Shown: positions 52,594-61,342 of the stretch, in pieces
How positions within the stretch are numbered: position 1 is the stretch's first letter
Layout of the letters: the number at the start of each line of letters is the position of its first letter
Assembly (NCBI GenBank): GCA_965202905.1
Contig: OZ241868.1
Span: forward strand, 558,001-622,000
From: CAYFYS01 sp965202905
GTDB lineage: Bacteria > Pseudomonadota > Alphaproteobacteria > MPNO01
Direction: 5' to 3'
DNA length: 64,000 bases
Program-made: the position numbers and the translations under genes
Notes under the pieces: model-generated
Seen by the model: only the letters and a program-made list of their open reading frames with translations
The model's database searches: none
What the model was told of the DNA's origin: nothing

Positions 52594-53567
52594 GTCAGGA
52601 TCCCATCGGCGCCGGCGCGCTTGAAGGCGATCAGGCTCTCGAGGAAGATCCGATCCCGCTCCGCCCAGCCGGCATCGGCGGCCGCGCGCAGCATCGCGTA
52701 CTCGCCGCTGACCTGGTAGGCGTAGGTCGGCATACCGAAGGCCCGTTTCACGCGGCCGACGATATCGAGATAGAACAGCCCCGGCTTGACCATGACCATA
52801 TCCGCCCCCTCGGCGATGTCGAGCGCGACCTCGCGCAACGCCTCGTCCGAGTTGGCCGGGTCCATCTGGTAGGTCTTCTTGTCGCCGCCGGCGAGGCTGG
52901 CGGCTGAGCCCACCGCATCGCGGAACGGCCCGTAGAGCGCCGAGGCGTACTTGGCGGCGTAAGAGAGGAGTCGCACCCCGCCGTGGCCGGCCTCGTCCAG
53001 CGCGCGCCGGATCGCGCCGACGCGGCCGTCCATCATGTCCGACGGGGCGATCACGTCGCAGCCTGCCTCGGCCTGAACCAGCGCCTGGCGGCACAGCACC
53101 TCGACCGTCTCGTCATTGAGGATGCGGCCCTTGCGCAGCAGCCCGTCATGGCCGTGGCTGGTGAAAGGGTCGAGCGCCACGTCGCACATGACGCCGATAT
53201 CGGGGACTGCGCGCTTGACCGCGGCGACCGCGCGGCAGACCAGGTTGTCCGGGTTGACCGCCTCGGCGCCGTCATCGGTCTTCAGCGCCGGGTCGGTGAC
53301 CGGAAAGATCGCGACCAGTGGGATGCCGAGGCTCGCGGCCTCGCCCACCTCATCGACCAGCCGGTCGATCGACAGTCGAAACACCCCGGGGAAGCTGCCC
53401 ACTGGCGTCCGGTCCTCGGCTTCGTCATGGACGAAGGTCGGCCAGATCAGGTCCTCGACCCCCAGCCGGGTCTCGGCAACCAGCCGCCGGGTCCATTGAT
53501 CGGCCCGGTTGCGGCGCATGCGCGTGGCAGGATAGCGGCCAAGCCCAAACCCGTCTTCGCCCGACAC
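52551..53567 (-). CDS. hemB: Delta-aminolevulinic acid dehydratase (porphobilinogen synthase)
   Basis: A 338-residue HemB, condensing two 5-aminolevulinate molecules to porphobilinogen in haem synthesis. The active-site lysines lie in YAAKYASALYGPFR and MVMVKPGLFYLD. APSDMMDGRVGAIR and the CDVALDPFTSHGHDG metal loop are intact; the latter is the Mg-type site (Asp-rich) rather than the zinc-type three-cysteine site. The GTG start gives VSGEDGFGLGRYPATRMRRN, matching alphaproteobacterial N-termini, and has GGAGCGGGGAA upstream. The gene overlaps the end of the YheT-like gene by 43 nt, convergently. Confidence 0.93.
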   Translation of the reverse strand: MSGEDGFGLGRYPATRMRRNRADQWTRRLVAETRLGVEDLIWPTFVHDEAEDRTPVGSFPGVFRLSIDRLVDEVGEAASLGIPLVAIFPVTDPALKTDDGAEAVNPDNLVCRAVAAVKRAVPDIGVMCDVALDPFTSHGHDGLLRKGRILNDETVEVLCRQALVQAEAGCDVIAPSDMMDGRVGAIRRALDEAGHGGVRLLSYAAKYASALYGPFRDAVGSAASLAGGDKKTYQMDPANSDEALREVALDIAEGADMVMVKPGLFYLDIVGRVKRAFGMPTYAYQVSGEYAMLRAAADAGWAERDRIFLESLIAFKRAGADGILTYASVEVAHRLKAG

Positions 53568-53830
53568 AGCCGTTTCCCCGCTCCTGAGCGCCGATCGCGC
53601 ATTTTGTATCGCCTCGCCCCGGACACCGCAATATCCCCCGGTCTCGCGCATCGGGCGTGGCCCGGGCGAGGAGTAGAACGCGGTGCCGGCAAACTCGCTC
53701 CGGTCGAGCCTGAAAGCCCTACGCTGGGATTGTCAGGCCGGACGATGACATCCGCTTGAGGAGCGCCGCGGTCTCATCAGGGTGTGAGCGGCGGCCTGTC
53801 CGGGCCGCAGCCGGCGCGACGAATCGGGAC

Positions 53831-54709
53831 TCAATTGAGCGCCAGGTCCTTGGCGTCCGCGCGCTCGGCCATGATCTGGCGGAGCTTGGCCAGCGCCTTG
53901 GCTTCGATCTGGCGGATACGCTCCTTGGTGACGCCGAAGCTCTCGCCGATCTCGGCCAGCGTGTCCTTGCTCTCCTCCAGGAAGCGCCTGGCGATCACTT
54001 GCTGCTCGCGTGGAGTCAGGACGCCGATCGCATCGTGAAGCCAAGCCTTGCGCACGGCAAAATCGTGGTCTTCCTGGACGATCTCCTCCGGCGTCGGGCC
54101 GGTATCGGGCAGGAAGTCCTGCGCCTCGTCGCCGTCATCGCCCAGGATGCTGGCGTTGAGCGACCGGTCGGGATGCGAAAGATGGGCTTCCATCCGCTCC
54201 ACCGCGGCGATCGGCACGCCGAGCAGGCTTGCGATCAGCCGGCGGTCGTCATCGCTCATCGCTGCGCCGGCGTTATCGGTTAGCTGCGCGCGCAGCCGGC
54301 GCAGGTTGAAGAACAGGCTTTTCTGCGCCGGGGTCGTGCCGATGCGCACGATTGAGGCGTTGCGGACGACATATTCCTGGATCGCCGCCAGAATCCACCA
54401 TGTCGCGTATGTCGAATAGCGAACCTGACGCTCGACATCGAAGCGGTTCGCCGCCTCCAGAAGGCCGATATTACCCTCCTGGATCAGATCGCCCATCGGC
54501 AGGCCGTAGCCGCGGAACTTCGAGGCGATGCGCACGACCAGCCGGATATGGCTGGTTATCAACTCGTCCAGCGCCTTTTGGTCGCCCTCTGCGCGCCAGC
54601 GCCGGGCGAGATCGGCCTCGTATTCGCGCTCCAGGATCGGCGCGTCCATGACGGTCGAGATGTAGCGCCGGTCGGCGCGGTCGGGATAGTTGCCGCCGAT
54701 TTGTGCCAT
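53831..54709 (-). CDS. rpoH: RNA polymerase sigma-32 factor (RpoH)
   Basis: A 292-residue heat-shock sigma factor. Region 2 is visible in LITSHIRLVVRIASKFRGYG LPMGDLIQEGNIGLLEA followed by RYSTYATWWILAAIQEYV. The RpoH box reads QKSLFFNLRRLRAQL, which separates it from housekeeping sigma-70. Region 4 ends with LAEIGESFGVTKERIRQIEA KALAKLR. The start MAQIGGNYPDRADRRYIS fits the family; a longer frame upstream crosses the intergenic palindromes and is not coding. It is divergent from a MarR-type regulator. Many Alphaproteobacteria carry two or more RpoH paralogues, so its exact regulon is uncertain. Confidence 0.92.
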   Translation of the reverse strand: MAQIGGNYPDRADRRYISTVMDAPILEREYEADLARRWRAEGDQKALDELITSHIRLVVRIASKFRGYGLPMGDLIQEGNIGLLEAANRFDVERQVRYSTYATWWILAAIQEYVVRNASIVRIGTTPAQKSLFFNLRRLRAQLTDNAGAAMSDDDRRLIASLLGVPIAAVERMEAHLSHPDRSLNASILGDDGDEAQDFLPDTGPTPEEIVQEDHDFAVRKAWLHDAIGVLTPREQQVIARRFLEESKDTLAEIGESFGVTKERIRQIEAKALAKLRQIMAERADAKDLALN

Positions 54710-54726
54710 GACAGGAGTCCAATTGC

Positions 54727-54786
54727 TATCGAGTCGATAATATATCGATAACAATCGAACACCGCAACAACAATATCGACTCGAAA
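54727..54786. promoter_or_regulatory. Cluster of AT-rich palindromes between rpoH and the MarR-type gene
   Basis: Two near-identical palindromes, TATCGAGTCGATA (54727-54739) and TATCGACTCGAAA (54774-54786), have centres 47 bp apart, with a third, TATCGATA (54743-54750), between them. The outer two also form an 11-bp inverted repeat (54729-54739 and 54774-54784). This layout fits MarR-family operators over the divergent promoters of rpoH and the regulator. The stretch is AT rich against the GC-rich flanks. Confidence 0.72.
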
Positions 54787-54872
54787 TCAAATACCGAATT
54801 CCGCTCTCCCGGCGCAGTTTTTTTGCCCTGTAGGGTGGTCGGCGTGTCGTTAGGGATCTAAGTAACGCTTTC

Positions 54873-55460
54873 ATGTCGAAATGCTTGCGTATTGCCGAGT
54901 TGGTCGAACGATTGGGCCGCATCGCCCACGGGCTGCAATACGCTTCGGGACTGAATCCCGCCCAGTGGGAGGCCTTGCGGTTCATCGCCCGGGCCAACCG
55001 GTTTTCGCGTTATCCCGGCGCGATCGCCCGCTATCTGGGGACGACCCGAGGTACGGTCTCGCAGACCCTGATCGCACTCGAAAGCAAGGGCTATATCGCG
55101 CGCATGCGCTGCGCGGCCGACCGTCGCGCGATCGCGATCGAGCTGACCGAAAACGGGCGCGCGCTGATCGAAGAAGATCCGCTGTTTCTGGTGCTGCGGG
55201 CCGCCGATGGGCTGAGCTGCGAGGCGCAGAGCCAGCTCGCCGACGGGCTCGAAGGCCTGATCCGCGCGGTGCAGGACGCCAAGGGCATCCCCGAGACTGG
55301 CCCCTGCCTGAACTGCGTCCATTTCCGACCCGCTGCGGCAGGCCCGCCCGAGGGGCATTGCCACTGCGCGCTGAATGACGCCCCGCTGTCGCCGCCGGAA
55401 ACCCACCAGCTCTGCATCGCCTTCGAGACCCCCGCAGAGGCCGCGCCGACGCTCTGCTAG
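54873..55460 (+). CDS. MarR family transcriptional regulator with C-terminal cysteine-rich tail
   Basis: A 195-residue winged-helix regulator. The MarR core spans about residues 1-130: LNPAQWEALRFIARANRF, YLGTTRGTVSQTLIALESKGYI (recognition helix) and the wing RCAADRRAIAIELTENGR. Beyond it a tail carries Cys145, Cys148, Cys163, Cys165 and Cys181 with His162 and His164 (CLNC, GHCHC, HQLC), a pattern suited to zinc or an iron-sulfur cluster. Ordinary MarR proteins end near residue 150. It is divergent from rpoH over a palindrome-rich stretch and near a second aromatic-catabolism cluster. The signal it senses is unknown. Confidence 0.83.
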   Translation: MSKCLRIAELVERLGRIAHGLQYASGLNPAQWEALRFIARANRFSRYPGAIARYLGTTRGTVSQTLIALESKGYIARMRCAADRRAIAIELTENGRALIEEDPLFLVLRAADGLSCEAQSQLADGLEGLIRAVQDAKGIPETGPCLNCVHFRPAAAGPPEGHCHCALNDAPLSPPETHQLCIAFETPAEAAPTLC

Positions 55461-55597
55461 AGGCTGCTAGAGGACGATCCGAACCGGCACGGCGCGGCTG
55501 CGCCGCTTGGCCGGGAGGACGACCCGCAAAGCCGCAGTCAGTCGCTCCGTCGTTTCCGCCCCGTCGTCGAGGTGTGGCCGTCCGATCGGATCGGGGG

Positions 55598-56605
55598 TCA
55601 GCGCTTCAGCAGCGGGAACACCGTCCTGACATTATCCTCGAAGATCGCCTTCCGCTCGGCCGGGCCCAGCGAGTCCGCGTTGTCGATGTAGCGCCTGGTG
55701 TCGTCGAACGCGAAGCCGGTCTCGGGGTCGACGCCTCGCACCGCGCCCACCATCTCGGAGGCGAACAGGATGTTCTTGGTCGGGATCACCTCGGTCAGCA
55801 GGTCGATGCCGGGCTGGTGGTAAACGCAGGTATCGAAATAGACGTTATCGAGCAGCAGCTCGTCGAGCGGCGGCAGGCCCATGTCCTGGGCGAGCCCGCG
55901 ATAGCGCCCCCAGTGGAATGGCGCCGCCCCGCCGCCATGCGGGATGATGAACTTCAGGCTCGGGAAGTCCTCGAACAGCTTCGAGGTCAGGAACTGCATG
56001 AACGCCGCCGTGTCGCCGTTGATGTAGTGGCAGCCGGTGAAATGGAAGTGCGGGTTGCACGAGGACGAGACGTGGATCATCGCCGGAACTTCGAGTTCGA
56101 CCATCTTCTCGTAGAGCGGATACCACCAGCGGTCGAACAGCGGCGGGTCGGTCCAATAGCCGCCGGTCGGGTCGGGGTTGAGGTTGAGCCCGATGAAGCC
56201 GAGCTCGCTCACGCAGCGCTCGAGCTCGGGGATGCAGTTGGCCGGCGCGACGCCCGGGGCCTGCGGCAATTGGCACACCGGAACGAAGTTCTCAGGATAA
56301 AGCGTGCATACCCGGTGGATCATGTCGTTGCAGATCTCCGACCAGTACCGGTTTGTGGTCTCGTTGCCGTCCTGGTGGGCCATGCCGGCCGCGCGCGGCG
56401 AGAAGATGGTGAGGTCCGTGCCGCGCTCGCGCTGGAGCTTGAGCTGCGCGCCTTCGACGGACTCGCGGATCTCGTCGTCGCCGATCGAAGGTCCGAAGGG
56501 CAGGGGTTTGAAGTCCGGATCGCCGATCCCCGCGACCTGCTCCGCCCGGTATGTCTTCAGCGCCTCGGGCGCGGTGGTGTAGTGGCCGTGGCAGTCGATG
56601 ATCAT
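55598..56605 (-). CDS. ligJ: 4-oxalomesaconate hydratase (LigJ)
   Basis: A 335-residue amidohydrolase-fold enzyme that hydrates 4-oxalomesaconate to 4-carboxy-4-hydroxy-2-oxoadipate in the protocatechuate 4,5-cleavage pathway. It follows Sphingobium LigJ closely: MIIDCHGHYTTAPEALKTYR, ERGTDLTIFSPRA, GFIGLNLNPDPTGGYW, PAMIHVSSSCNPHFH, IPHGGGAAPFHWGRYRGLAQ and FASEMVGAVRGVDPETGF. The metal histidines His6 and His8 and the central His are present. The start overlaps the stop of an HpcH/HpaI aldolase gene by 4 nt, so the aldolase and hydratase are co-translated. Confidence 0.9.
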   Translation of the reverse strand: MIIDCHGHYTTAPEALKTYRAEQVAGIGDPDFKPLPFGPSIGDDEIRESVEGAQLKLQRERGTDLTIFSPRAAGMAHQDGNETTNRYWSEICNDMIHRVCTLYPENFVPVCQLPQAPGVAPANCIPELERCVSELGFIGLNLNPDPTGGYWTDPPLFDRWWYPLYEKMVELEVPAMIHVSSSCNPHFHFTGCHYINGDTAAFMQFLTSKLFEDFPSLKFIIPHGGGAAPFHWGRYRGLAQDMGLPPLDELLLDNVYFDTCVYHQPGIDLLTEVIPTKNILFASEMVGAVRGVDPETGFAFDDTRRYIDNADSLGPAERKAIFEDNVRTVFPLLKR

Positions 56606-57468
56606 TTCGTTCGTCCCGTCGCTTCCAAACCTTTTTCGAGTCCGGCATAGCTGCGTGCCGGTGCGGCCATCAGGAACGTAAAGCCTTCGGCCAGCACCCG
56701 CTCGACATTGCCGGGGTTGACGTGAGGATGGCCAACGGCCACGCCGTTGGCCTTGCATGTTGCCACGATTTCGGCCATCGCTTCCAGCACGGCAGGATGG
56801 TCGTACTGGCGCGGGAAGCCGAGTTCCTGGCTGAGATCGCCTTCGCCGATCAGGACCGCGCCGATGCCGGGGACGGTTTTCAGCATGGCGTCCAGGTTCT
56901 CGATCCCGGCGGTATCCTCGATCATCAGGATCACCAGGATTTCGCCCGCGGGATCGAGCGGCCAGACATCGGCCTTCCGGTAATAATCCTGCTGGCCGAG
57001 GCCCCAGTAGCGCGCCGCGGCCGTCGGGCCGTCGCCGCGCACGCCGGCGGGCGCGTAGCGCTCGGCGCTGCGTAGCCGGGGATATCGGCAGGCCGCGACG
57101 GCGTTATGGGCCTGATCGACGGTGCTGACGTGCGGCCAGACGATGCCGTAGACGCCGAGATCCAGCGCCTGCTTGGCATGCCACTGGCCCTTCTCCTCGC
57201 CGTTGGTGGGAACCCGAACCATCGGGGTGACTGCCGGCGCGGGCGATCCGGAGGCGGCGATCTGCGCCCGGTTGAGCAGGTACTGTAACGAATCCCGGAG
57301 CGCGCCGATGTCCCAGGGATTATGCTCCATCTCGAAGACGATCCCGTCATAGCGCGTGGTCGAAAACGCAAGTGCGGTCGCGACATCGGCGGTGGCGAAG
57401 GACGTGAACGCCGGCTGGCCGTTTTCCAGCGCGCCGATCACGCCGTTGAGCCGTGGGATATCCGTCAT
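56602..57468 (-). CDS. HpcH/HpaI family aldolase
   Basis: A 288-residue class II pyruvate-type aldolase of the HpcH/HpaI family, which cleaves 4-hydroxy-2-oxo acids to pyruvate plus an aldehyde or keto acid. It contains YDGIVFEMEHNPWD, TPMVRVPTNGEEKGQWHAKQ, DLGVYGIVWPHV, ILMIEDTAGIENLDA with the metal glutamate, and IGEGDLSQELGFPRQY with the metal aspartate. GGAGGCGAAG lies just before the ATG. Coupling to ligJ by a 4-nt overlap suggests it cleaves 4-carboxy-4-hydroxy-2-oxoadipate to pyruvate and oxaloacetate, a step usually done by the unrelated LigK. This last point is inference. Confidence 0.88.
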   Translation of the reverse strand: MTDIPRLNGVIGALENGQPAFTSFATADVATALAFSTTRYDGIVFEMEHNPWDIGALRDSLQYLLNRAQIAASGSPAPAVTPMVRVPTNGEEKGQWHAKQALDLGVYGIVWPHVSTVDQAHNAVAACRYPRLRSAERYAPAGVRGDGPTAAARYWGLGQQDYYRKADVWPLDPAGEILVILMIEDTAGIENLDAMLKTVPGIGAVLIGEGDLSQELGFPRQYDHPAVLEAMAEIVATCKANGVAVGHPHVNPGNVERVLAEGFTFLMAAPARSYAGLEKGLEATGRTK

Positions 57469-57499
57469 CTTCGCCTCCGAAGCCTTTGGTTGTCCGCCA

Positions 57500-57949
57500 T
57501 CATAGCGTCTCGGCAACCGGCCGGCTTGCCTCGAGATAGGTTTCCATGCGCGCGCGCATCGGCGCGGGGATCTCGATCGAGTGGCCGGCCGAGCGCCGGC
57601 CGACCGAATTGACGAAGTTGATTCGGAACGCCTCCTCGCCGCCGCTGCGGCCGATGCAGCAGTATTGGATCGAGGATCTGCCGAGCCGGGTCAGCACGAG
57701 CACGATCTCCAGCATATCGCCCATCCTGAGCGCCTTCTTGAAATCGGCATCGGTGTGGACGACCGGGAACATGCGGTCGTGGACGAAGAACTCCTCGGCG
57801 AACGGTATGCCCAAACGGTCGCTCAGCCATTCCTCGAACAGCGTATTGCACATCCGGTAGAACTCGACGAAGAAGACGATGCCGGCCGGGTCGCAATTTC
57901 CGAACTCGATACGGCGGCGGATTGAACAGAGCGGATTGTGCTCGAACAT
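57500..57949 (-). CDS. 4-hydroxybenzoyl-CoA thioesterase family protein
   Basis: A 149-residue hotdog-fold thioesterase of the 4-hydroxybenzoyl-CoA thioesterase (YbgC-like) group. The signature is RRIEFGNCDPAGIVFFVEFY with catalytic Asp20. VVHTDADFKKALRMGD is the conserved second segment. It probably hydrolyses an aromatic acyl-CoA. The gene precedes the HpcH/HpaI aldolase by about 30 nt in a leftward unit that ends with ligJ. Substrate assignment rests on family and context only. Confidence 0.85.
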   Translation of the reverse strand: MFEHNPLCSIRRRIEFGNCDPAGIVFFVEFYRMCNTLFEEWLSDRLGIPFAEEFFVHDRMFPVVHTDADFKKALRMGDMLEIVLVLTRLGRSSIQYCCIGRSGGEEAFRINFVNSVGRRSAGHSIEIPAPMRARMETYLEASRPVAETL

Positions 57950-58065
57950 CGGGACTCCCGGCGGGTGCGCCGCCTCTACAGTGTCTGGCCCGAAATGAAT
58001 TGTTTCATTTCAAGCTGTTGCCGGTCTTGGGGTCAAGGTCCGGATACCGGCGATCGCCGCCGGCT

Positions 58066-58839
58066 TCAGGAGGCGCCGGCCAACTCCCCGTCCTCTCCGA
58101 CGTCCCAGGCCGCCGGCAGCTTGCCGGCGGCGCGCGTCTTCCCGGTGTAGTAGGCCCACAGCTTTTCGGCGTGGGCGGCGCGGTCGAACCGGCCGAGGAA
58201 GGCGGCCACGTCCTCGCGGCTCAGCGGATCGATGGGACCGAGCCGGCTCGCGGCGAGTTGGGCGCGGGCGTTCTCCTCGAAATGAACCGCGTCGGCCAGC
58301 AGCGCCGGCACCGATTCGGCGGCCAGCACCACGCCATGCGCGCGGATCAGGAGGGCGAAGCAGTCCCCGAGAGTCCGCGCCAGGGCCGCGCCGAACTCCG
58401 CGGAGTTGATGTGGCCCGGGTCGGCATGAACCGGGATTCCGGCCGCCCAGCGCGAGGCGTGATTGCGGACCGGCACAAGACGTGCGCCCTGGGCCAGGGT
58501 GAACAGGATCGCGCTTTCGGGGTGGCAATGCAGGATCGCCCGAATCTCCGGCCGTGCGCGGTAGATCTCGCTATGGATAAAAATTTCCGCCGGCGGCGCG
58601 GCGCCTTGGCGGAAACCCCGCGGGCGGCCGTCCAGCCCGGCCTCGAGCGCGTCTTTGGGGCGCAGTTCTCCGCGCGGCGTGGCCATCGGCTGAATCAGGA
58701 AGGTATCGCCGTCGGACATGCGGGCGCTGACATGACCACTGTAGTCCATGATGCCCTCGGCCACCAGGATGCGGGTAGCCGAGGCGATTTCGTCACGCAA
58801 TCGGGCTTCCGCAAGACGGTAATCGGGGTGAAACGCCAT
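58066..58839 (-). CDS. Class II aldolase/adducin family protein
   Basis: A 257-residue class II aldolase, the third in this window. It shows DYSGHVSARMSDGDTFLIQP, HSEIYRARPEIRAILHCHPE with two metal histidines, and IRAHGVVLAAESV with a third. It is most like the longer type near 7.4 kb. The chosen start follows GGAGG at a spacing of about 9 nt; a longer frame adds 16 Arg-rich residues. It lies upstream of the thioesterase, aldolase and ligJ genes on the same strand and is divergent from the FAH-family gene. Confidence 0.87.
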   Translation of the reverse strand: MAFHPDYRLAEARLRDEIASATRILVAEGIMDYSGHVSARMSDGDTFLIQPMATPRGELRPKDALEAGLDGRPRGFRQGAAPPAEIFIHSEIYRARPEIRAILHCHPESAILFTLAQGARLVPVRNHASRWAAGIPVHADPGHINSAEFGAALARTLGDCFALLIRAHGVVLAAESVPALLADAVHFEENARAQLAASRLGPIDPLSREDVAAFLGRFDRAAHAEKLWAYYTGKTRAAGKLPAAWDVGEDGELAGAS

Positions 58840-58956
58840 CGAATCAATCCTCCGTCGGCGGATGCGGCGGCCGGCCGCCGCGCGCATTGAACAAGCTTGC
58901 CACGGTGTTTATGACAGATGAGTTTATTATTTTCTCGGAACTTTGAGGATCCGTTG

Positions 58957-59943
58957 ATGAAACTCGCAACGCTGAAGGGCGGGCGCGACGGGCGGCTGGT
59001 CGTGGTCGATGACGGCCTGAGTCGGGCGGCGAAGGCCGCTTCCATCGCTGGAACCATGCAGGCGGCGATCGACGAATGGGCCACCGTTGCGCCTTTGTTG
59101 GCAAATCTCGCCGAAGCGGTCAACCGTGGCGATGCGGCGACCTTCCCGTTCCGGCCCGAGGATTGTGCCGCGATCCTGCCGCGCGCCTTTCAGTGGGTCG
59201 ACGCGAGCGCCTATCTCAGCCACGTCGAGCTGGTGCGCAAGGCGCGCGGGGCCGAGATGCCCGAAGACCTCTACGACGATCCGCTGATGTATCAGGGCGC
59301 CTCGGACAGCCTGATCGGCCCATGCGACGACATCGTGCTGGCCGACGCGGCCTGGGGCATCGACATGGAGGCCGAGGTCGTGGCCATCCTCGACGATGTG
59401 CCGATGGGCGTCGGCGCCGGGGACGCTGCCGGCCACATCAAGCTGGTCGGGTTGTGCAACGACGTGAGCCTGCGCAACCTGATCCCCAACGAGCTCGCCA
59501 AGGGGTTCGGCTTTCTCCAGGGTAAGCCGACGACGGCTTTCTCGCCGGTGTTCGTCACCCCCGACTCGCTGGGCGATGCCTGGGACGGCGCGAAGATGAC
59601 TCTCGACATGCACGTCCGGCTCAACGGGCAATCGATCGGCCATCCCAATGCCGGCGCGGACATGTACTTCGACATGCCGCGGCTCATCGCCCATGCTGCC
59701 AAGAGCCGCGTGCTTGCCGCCGGAACGATCCTGGGCACGGGCACCATCTCGAACCACGACCGTGCGGTTGGCTCGGCCTGCCTCGCCGAATTGCGCACCG
59801 TGGAGACCATTGAGCGCGGCGCGCCCGAGACCCCGTTCATGCGCTTCGGCGACCGGGTGCGGATCGAGATGCTCGATTCGGACGGCAACTCGGTCTTCGG
59901 CGCCATAGACCAACGGGTCGTGCGCTACGATCCGCCCGGATAG
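58957..59943 (+). CDS. Fumarylacetoacetate hydrolase family protein
   Basis: A 328-residue FAH-superfamily enzyme of the longer type with an N-terminal domain, as in fumarylacetoacetases and maleylpyruvate hydrolases. The start MKLATLKGGRDGRLVVVDDG is family-like and has TTGAGGA about 8 nt upstream; an earlier ATG adds 13 residues. The metal region is GIDMEAEVVAIL with two glutamates, followed by GLCNDVSLRNLIP with the metal aspartate. LQGKPTTAFSPVFVTPD is the active-site loop. Next to a broken FAD monooxygenase, it may once have processed gentisate-type ring-fission products. Confidence 0.88.
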   Translation: MKLATLKGGRDGRLVVVDDGLSRAAKAASIAGTMQAAIDEWATVAPLLANLAEAVNRGDAATFPFRPEDCAAILPRAFQWVDASAYLSHVELVRKARGAEMPEDLYDDPLMYQGASDSLIGPCDDIVLADAAWGIDMEAEVVAILDDVPMGVGAGDAAGHIKLVGLCNDVSLRNLIPNELAKGFGFLQGKPTTAFSPVFVTPDSLGDAWDGAKMTLDMHVRLNGQSIGHPNAGADMYFDMPRLIAHAAKSRVLAAGTILGTGTISNHDRAVGSACLAELRTVETIERGAPETPFMRFGDRVRIEMLDSDGNSVFGAIDQRVVRYDPPG

Positions 59944-60014
59944 TGGCCGGGCATCCGCTCAACCTCGTCGTTTCGACCGATGCTTTCTTTGAGCGGACAG
60001 ATTGACCGCATGAC

Positions 60015-61204
60015 TTACGAACCTTGCCACTGCGCAATCGGATCGTAGCCGAAGATCCAACGATAAACCCCGTGCGTCGTTGAGCCATGCCGGGTTACGA
60101 ACGCCCATTCGCGGCGCAGCCGGTCCCAGCCCGAGTGAAGCTTCTTGAAATGGACTTCGGTGCGCGAGAGCTGCTGCACCCTGGTGGCCCGCGGCTTGCG
60201 GGCCGCTTCGTAGCCCAACAGCGCCGTATGCGGATCGTCCGCGCTCGCGCGCAGCCATCGCGCCAGCACATAGGCGTCCTCGAAGGCCATGTTGGCGCCT
60301 TGTCCGAAGGTTGCGAGCATGGCGTGTGCGGAATCGCCGAGCAGCGTCACCCGGCCCTCCGTCCAGCGCGGTGCGTGTTCCCCCGTGAACTGGCCCCATT
60401 TCGAACAGGATGTCGCCTGCGCCATCATGCCGCGCAATTTCTCGCCGACATGGGGAAATGCTGCCAGCATCTCGCCCACATCGCTCGGCGCCGACCATGA
60501 GGGCTCGGTCCAACCGGGCTGCTGTCGGACCGCCACGAAATTGACGAACCGGCCCCGCCGAATGAAGTAGCTGATGACGAACCCGCCCTCGCCGGACCAT
60601 TGGTTCACATAGCGGTCGTGGTGATCCGTCGGCAGCGCATCGGTGGGCGCCAGCGCGCGCCAGCACATCGTTCCGGCGTAATGCGGACGTCGCCGCCGAA
60701 AATGCAGGCGCGGACCGCCGAGCGAATCCCGTCGCAACCGACGACCACGTCGGCTTCGGCGCTGCTGCCGTCGGCGAATGACAGGCCGGCCGGGCCGTCT
60801 CGGGATTCGACGGCCGTGCAGCGCTTACCGAGTTCGATGCTCGCTTGCGGCGCCGCTTCCGAAAGCAGTCGATGCAGGTCGCTACGATGGACGACATAGT
60901 ACTTGGCGCCGTAGCGCTTCGCAAAGTTTTCGAATGGCAGGCTGTAGGCGATTTCACCCGTGCGCCAATCGCGCCAGCACAATCCGATCGGCTCGGATCC
61001 GGCCTTATGCAGCCCTCCGTCGCGCTCGACCGCTTGAAAGAACTTGACGGAGTTGGGGCTGATATTGATGCCGGCGCCGAATTAGGTAAGCTCGGGCGCC
61101 TGCTCATAGATCCGCACCTCGAAACCCTGAAGGCGCAGCGCGATAGCAGTCGCCAACCCGCCGAGGCCCGCGCCGACAACGGCAACGTGGCGCGTTCTTG
61201 CCAT
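60015..61204 (-). pseudogene. FAD-dependent aromatic monooxygenase, disrupted (salicylate/3-hydroxybenzoate hydroxylase type)
   Basis: The combined frames give a flavoprotein monooxygenase of about 395 residues. It begins MARTRHVAVVGAGLGGLATA (FAD-binding GxGxxG). An in-frame TAA at 61082-61084 interrupts the segment APELT-FGAGINISPN, where relatives have a glutamate. The frame then runs on through VVGCDGIRSAVR, but near 60685-60690 one base is missing and the rest (RPHYAGTMCWRALAP, LLGDSAHAMLATFGQGANMA) continues in another frame. GGGAGC precedes the ATG. Two independent lesions make decay likelier than a single sequencing error. The gene is convergent with the FAH-family gene. Confidence 0.82.
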
Positions 61205-61342
61205 CTTATGCTCCCGCCGCGGGACGATGGAATGGAAGGCTGGATTTCGCCATACTACCCTGCCAAGCGTACATCGCGGTCGGCGGCCCCATTTGATCCG
61301 TATGTCTCACTACCGGGGCTACGCAGGGAGGCAGCGCACGGT

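Noticed and set aside
53788..53808. Short GC hairpin downstream of rpoH as a terminator
   Set aside because: Only a 6-bp stem with no T-tract; such hairpins arise often by chance at this GC content.
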